In this document: positions 7,701-8,543 of the stretch, one piece after another | Layout: every line of letters begins with the position of its first letter | How positions within the stretch are numbered: position 1 is the stretch's first letter | Translations under genes and position numbers: made by a program | Assembly (NCBI GenBank): GCA_900553475.1 | Contig: USEF01000064.1 | Span: 1 to 8,543, forward strand | Length of the DNA stretch: 8,543 bases | Direction of reading: 5' to 3' | DNA from: an uncultured Collinsella sp. | Lineage (GTDB): Bacteria; Actinomycetota; Coriobacteriia; Coriobacteriales; Coriobacteriaceae | The notes under the pieces: generated by a model | Seen by the model: the letters and a program-made list of their open reading frames with translations, nothing else | Databases searched by the model: none | Told to the model about the DNA's origin: nothing

Positions 7701-7790
7701 GCAGCCGAGTCACTCACCTGCGTCTTTGGCGGCCGCGACGTCATCGCCAAGAGCAACGCCGGCTTCAACGTCATCGACCTGCTGGGCTAA
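4746..7790 (+). CDS. PreP-type M16C zinc metallopeptidase (insulinase family)
   Basis: This is a complete 1014-residue peptidase of the presequence-protease branch of family M16, which degrades short unstructured peptides inside a closed two-half chamber. The inverted zinc motif H80-I-L-E83-H84 supplies two zinc ligands and the catalytic glutamate. E195, in N-E-M-K-G-A-L-S-D-P, is the likely third ligand. The C-terminal half has R871-V-K-G-G-A-Y877-G, matching the conserved Arg/Tyr pair that contacts substrate in this family. An acidic, Ala/Glu-rich segment around 505-560 probably forms the hinge between halves. Length fits the family (about 970-1000) and there is no signal peptide, so it is likely cytoplasmic peptide turnover. 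I chose the ATG at 4746 with AAGGAG 7 nt upstream; an in-frame ATG at 4683 lacks such a site and would lie upstream of the putative -10. Third positions are strongly GC. Confidence 0.95.
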   Translation: MSTTSTDPRAAAAALLVPDATCHGFTVERCETVPELDSDAYVLRHTASGARLLYLACDDENKAFAIGFKTPPADSTGVFHILEHSVLCGSAKFPVKEPFVDLIKSSMQTFLNAMTYPDKTIYPVATTNEQDLYNLMDVYLDAVFNPAIYTKPTIFEQEGWHYELDLPEGVEGEGGDSFASLREGTLRYNGVVFNEMKGALSDPMSVLDDAVNAALYPDTAYAHESGGDPRAIPALTYEQFLDTHARHYNPSNSYITLYGDLDVDRALAFLDERYLSQPSAASRRMDAAVAAGEDPSTLAPNPLDVQAPVTCEYKRIEMATTPENALVGLGLVLGSALDRKRTIAADILFEALLGSNEAPVKKAILAAGLGGNVVSYTAAESLQPYELIMLQNAQPGIARELRRVFQDACRDLCEHGVPRERLEAIISSNEYDLRQRDYGIADGVAIACDALSTWLYDDDAATLALKYGPVYEELRGELDGSYFEDLLRELVLENDHMALVELVPVDAAEGSEGAEAAELAAKRDAMTDAELADVVERTAALRAAQEAEDTPEAKATLPRLRVSDIGEARPEPPLVVDTTAPIPCLRHDIPTNRLAYAMQYFDLSCVAFEDLPYVTLLCRLLKQLPTSEHSAEELDNLLAGKLGFLSFTTEVMTQPDVDGVRPYLLVSAGALSEKIDALASLPREVWSSTLLANADADRVRDVLTQIRIGLEQGFINNGHSAALGRAMSYSSPSAVVREQLSGVDFYLFLRDLLEHFDERLDGLRAKLTELAGRVFVADGCMASFTGSDEDFDAYWDAAGDLGLGAGDGADAGRNALVVPTPCDRHEAFVIPSDICFAASACDPRRLGIDVTGAWAVAANALSYDYLWNEIRVKGGAYGCGFRAAGERQAAFYTYRDPAIDPSIERVARAGEWLGSFDPDEAAFEGFIVSCVSGMDAPVKPYALTKRRNTTYLAGLDPHAREERRAQMLAATPGELRSLGADVTRIAAESLTCVFGGRDVIAKSNAGFNVIDLLG

Positions 7791-7804
7791 GGCACGGCAA
7801 GCAA

Positions 7805-7849
7805 AACTACCACGAAGGGCGCAGTTCACAGGCGCCCTTCGTGGTAGTT
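7805..7849. terminator. Strong intergenic inverted repeat, terminator of the peptidase gene
   Basis: AACTACCACGAAGGGCGC (7805-7822) and its exact complement (7832-7849) form a perfect 18-bp stem with a 9-nt loop, 15 nt after the peptidase stop. It is preceded by AAAA (7803-7806), giving a U-tract on the minus strand. On the plus strand the T run is cut to TT and then CGAAC, where the HicAB control region begins. It should end peptidase transcripts, but the poor plus-strand U-tract may reduce efficiency. Confidence 0.8.
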
Positions 7850-7864
7850 CGAACACTTGTTCTA
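7849..7864. promoter_or_regulatory. LexA (SOS) box-like site over the hicAB promoter
   Basis: TCGAAC-ACTT-GTTCTA matches 11 of 12 fixed bases of the mycobacterial-type SOS box TCGAAC-N4-GTTCGA. It overlaps the putative -35 at 7857-7862. A weaker copy, ACGCAC-ACAT-GTTCTA (7866-7881, 9 of 12), follows 17 bp later and reaches the -10. The pair creates a direct repeat TGTTCTATA at 7858-7866 and 7875-7883. Binding by LexA is inferred. Confidence 0.5.
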
Positions 7865-7885
7865 TACGCACACATGTTCTATAGT
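7857..7885 (+). promoter_or_regulatory. Putative hicAB promoter
   Basis: TTGTTC (7857-7862) and TATAGT (7880-7885) are separated by exactly 17 bp, which predicts a start near 7892 and a leader of about 54 nt. The -10 matches 5 of 6 bases; the -35 matches 3 of 6, the same TTGTTC used by the putative AlbA_2 gene promoter. Confidence 0.6.
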
Positions 7886-7910
7886 AGAGGTGCTTGCATC
7901 GAACTGAAAT

Positions 7911-7931
7911 TGCAACTAGAATATAGTTGCA
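7911..7931. promoter_or_regulatory. 21-bp palindrome in the hicAB leader, possible HicB operator
   Basis: TGCAACTA (7911-7918) and TAGTTGCA (7924-7931) are perfect inverted 8-mers with a 5-bp spacer, downstream of the putative start site and 14 bp before hicA. HicB antitoxins with a ribbon-helix-helix domain usually bind palindromes near their own promoter, so this is the best operator candidate; it could also fold in the mRNA. Confidence 0.5.
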
Positions 7932-7945
7932 GAATGTGAGGCGGG

Positions 7946-8209
7946 ATGACTCGATCCGATAAACTCATCGCCCAGCTGCTTAGCTGTCCTTCAACGTATA
8001 GATTTGCTGACTTTCTTAAAGTTATGGCTTCATATGGCTTTGAAATGGACAGCAAAGGCAAGACGTCCGGATCGCGCGTTCGCTTCTACAGGCAATCAGA
8101 TGGCAGGATGTTCGTAATGCACGCGCCTCATCCATCTGACGAATTGACAGCGGGGACCATTCGAAACATCGTTCGCTTTCTGCAAGATGTCGGAGGTAGT
8201 CATGAGTAA
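7946..8209 (+). CDS. hicA: HicA family toxin (putative mRNA interferase)
   Basis: This 87-residue toxin of a type II HicAB module is predicted to cut mRNA and arrest growth until bound by HicB. The fold signature is complete: FADFLKVMASYGFE (20-33), then SGSRVRFYR (41-49), the strand GRMFVMHAPHPSDEL (53-67) and the C-terminal helix TIRNIVRFLQDVG (71-83). The classical GSH motif reads GSR here; H59 and H62 in HAPHP are the conserved histidines of the GSRVRF-type subgroup and the likelier catalytic candidates, by inference. The ATG at 7946 has GAGG 4 nt upstream, a modest ribosome binding site. Its last 8 nt overlap hicB, so translation of the two is coupled. GC content is lower than in the peptidase gene, consistent with a mobile accessory module. 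Confidence 0.92.
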   Translation: MTRSDKLIAQLLSCPSTYRFADFLKVMASYGFEMDSKGKTSGSRVRFYRQSDGRMFVMHAPHPSDELTAGTIRNIVRFLQDVGGSHE

Positions 8210-8531
8210 CGTTTTGGCATACAAGGGTTATTTCGCCCCGGTCGAGTTCGATGCCGAACAGCATGTGCTAACAGGTATGGTCGCCGGCATTAGGGACGCA
8301 ATCGTATTTGAAGGCTCCACGGCTGAAGAAGTGGAGCAATGCTTCCACGACGCCGTCGACGATTACCTTGAGTTTTGCGCCGAGAAGGGCAAGGAACCCG
8401 AGCGGGCTTTTAAGGGCTCGTTCAACGTAAGAACGGGCTCTGAGCTCCACAAGCAAGCAGCGCTGGCAGCGGCAAAGAAGGGTGAGTCACTCAATAAGTT
8501 TGTGACTGAAGCGATCGCTGCGGCGCTGTGA
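8202..8531 (+). CDS. hicB: HicB family antitoxin with C-terminal ribbon-helix-helix domain
   Basis: This 109-residue antitoxin should neutralise HicA and repress the operon. Residues 6-70 form the partial RNase-H-like HicB fold: Y7-K-G-Y-F-A-P-V-E-F, then TGMVAGIRDAIVFEGSTAEE (24-43) and a helix FHDAVDDYLEFCAEKG (48-63). Residues 73-109 form a ribbon-helix-helix: the strand SFNVRTG, then ELHKQAALAAAKKGESLNKF (81-100) and VTEAIAAAL. I start at the ATG at 8202, with GGAGG 5 nt upstream; an in-frame ATG at 8187 lies before that site. The start overlaps the hicA stop as ATGAGTAA. The gene is complete, ending 12 nt before the window edge. HicAB loci often act in stress response, phage defence or plasmid and island maintenance; which applies here cannot be told. 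Confidence 0.92.
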   Translation: MSNVLAYKGYFAPVEFDAEQHVLTGMVAGIRDAIVFEGSTAEEVEQCFHDAVDDYLEFCAEKGKEPERAFKGSFNVRTGSELHKQAALAAAKKGESLNKFVTEAIAAAL

Positions 8532-8543
8532 AGCCAACGTCGA

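Overview
The window looks like chromosome from a high-GC actinobacterium of the class Coriobacteriia. A Collinsella-like organism is my best guess. It rests on the GC-rich third codon positions (very strong in the large peptidase gene), GGAGG-type ribosome binding sites, TATACT-type -10 boxes and an actinobacterial-style LexA-box-like site. No rRNA, tRNA, insertion sequence, integrase or CRISPR array is visible.

Layout, left to right. (1) The 3' end of an unrecognised plus-strand gene with a CxxC motif (2-442). (2) Two minus-strand genes: a 94-residue zinc-ribbon protein (481-765), and upstream of it an HNH endonuclease whose N-terminal half resembles an SRA/YDG modified-base-binding domain (888-1970). 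The second is a candidate modification-dependent restriction enzyme. (3) A divergent plus-strand gene for an unrecognised 163-residue protein (2186-2677). (4) A convergent minus-strand gene for an AlbA_2/Schlafen-like ATP-binding putative regulator with a C-terminal winged helix (2778-4244). (5) A roughly 500-bp non-coding stretch (4245-4745). It holds two arrays of a TATCTCTC motif, in both orientations, on either side of the regulator's putative promoter. Palindromes and leader hairpins lie between and beside them. (6) A complete 1014-residue M16C zinc metallopeptidase of the PreP type (4746-7790), probably the housekeeping gene here, ended by a perfect 18-bp inverted repeat. (7) A hicA-hicB toxin-antitoxin operon (7946-8531). 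Its putative promoter overlaps an SOS/LexA-box-like site, and its leader carries a 21-bp palindrome.

The genes do not form one pathway. The restriction-like HNH enzyme, the AlbA_2 regulator and the HicAB module are types common in accessory or defence regions, and they sit beside core-type peptidase DNA. The two most interesting features are regulatory. One is the dense two-sided TATCTCTC array around the AlbA_2 gene promoter, which suggests autoregulation through multiple sites. The other is possible DNA-damage control of HicAB.
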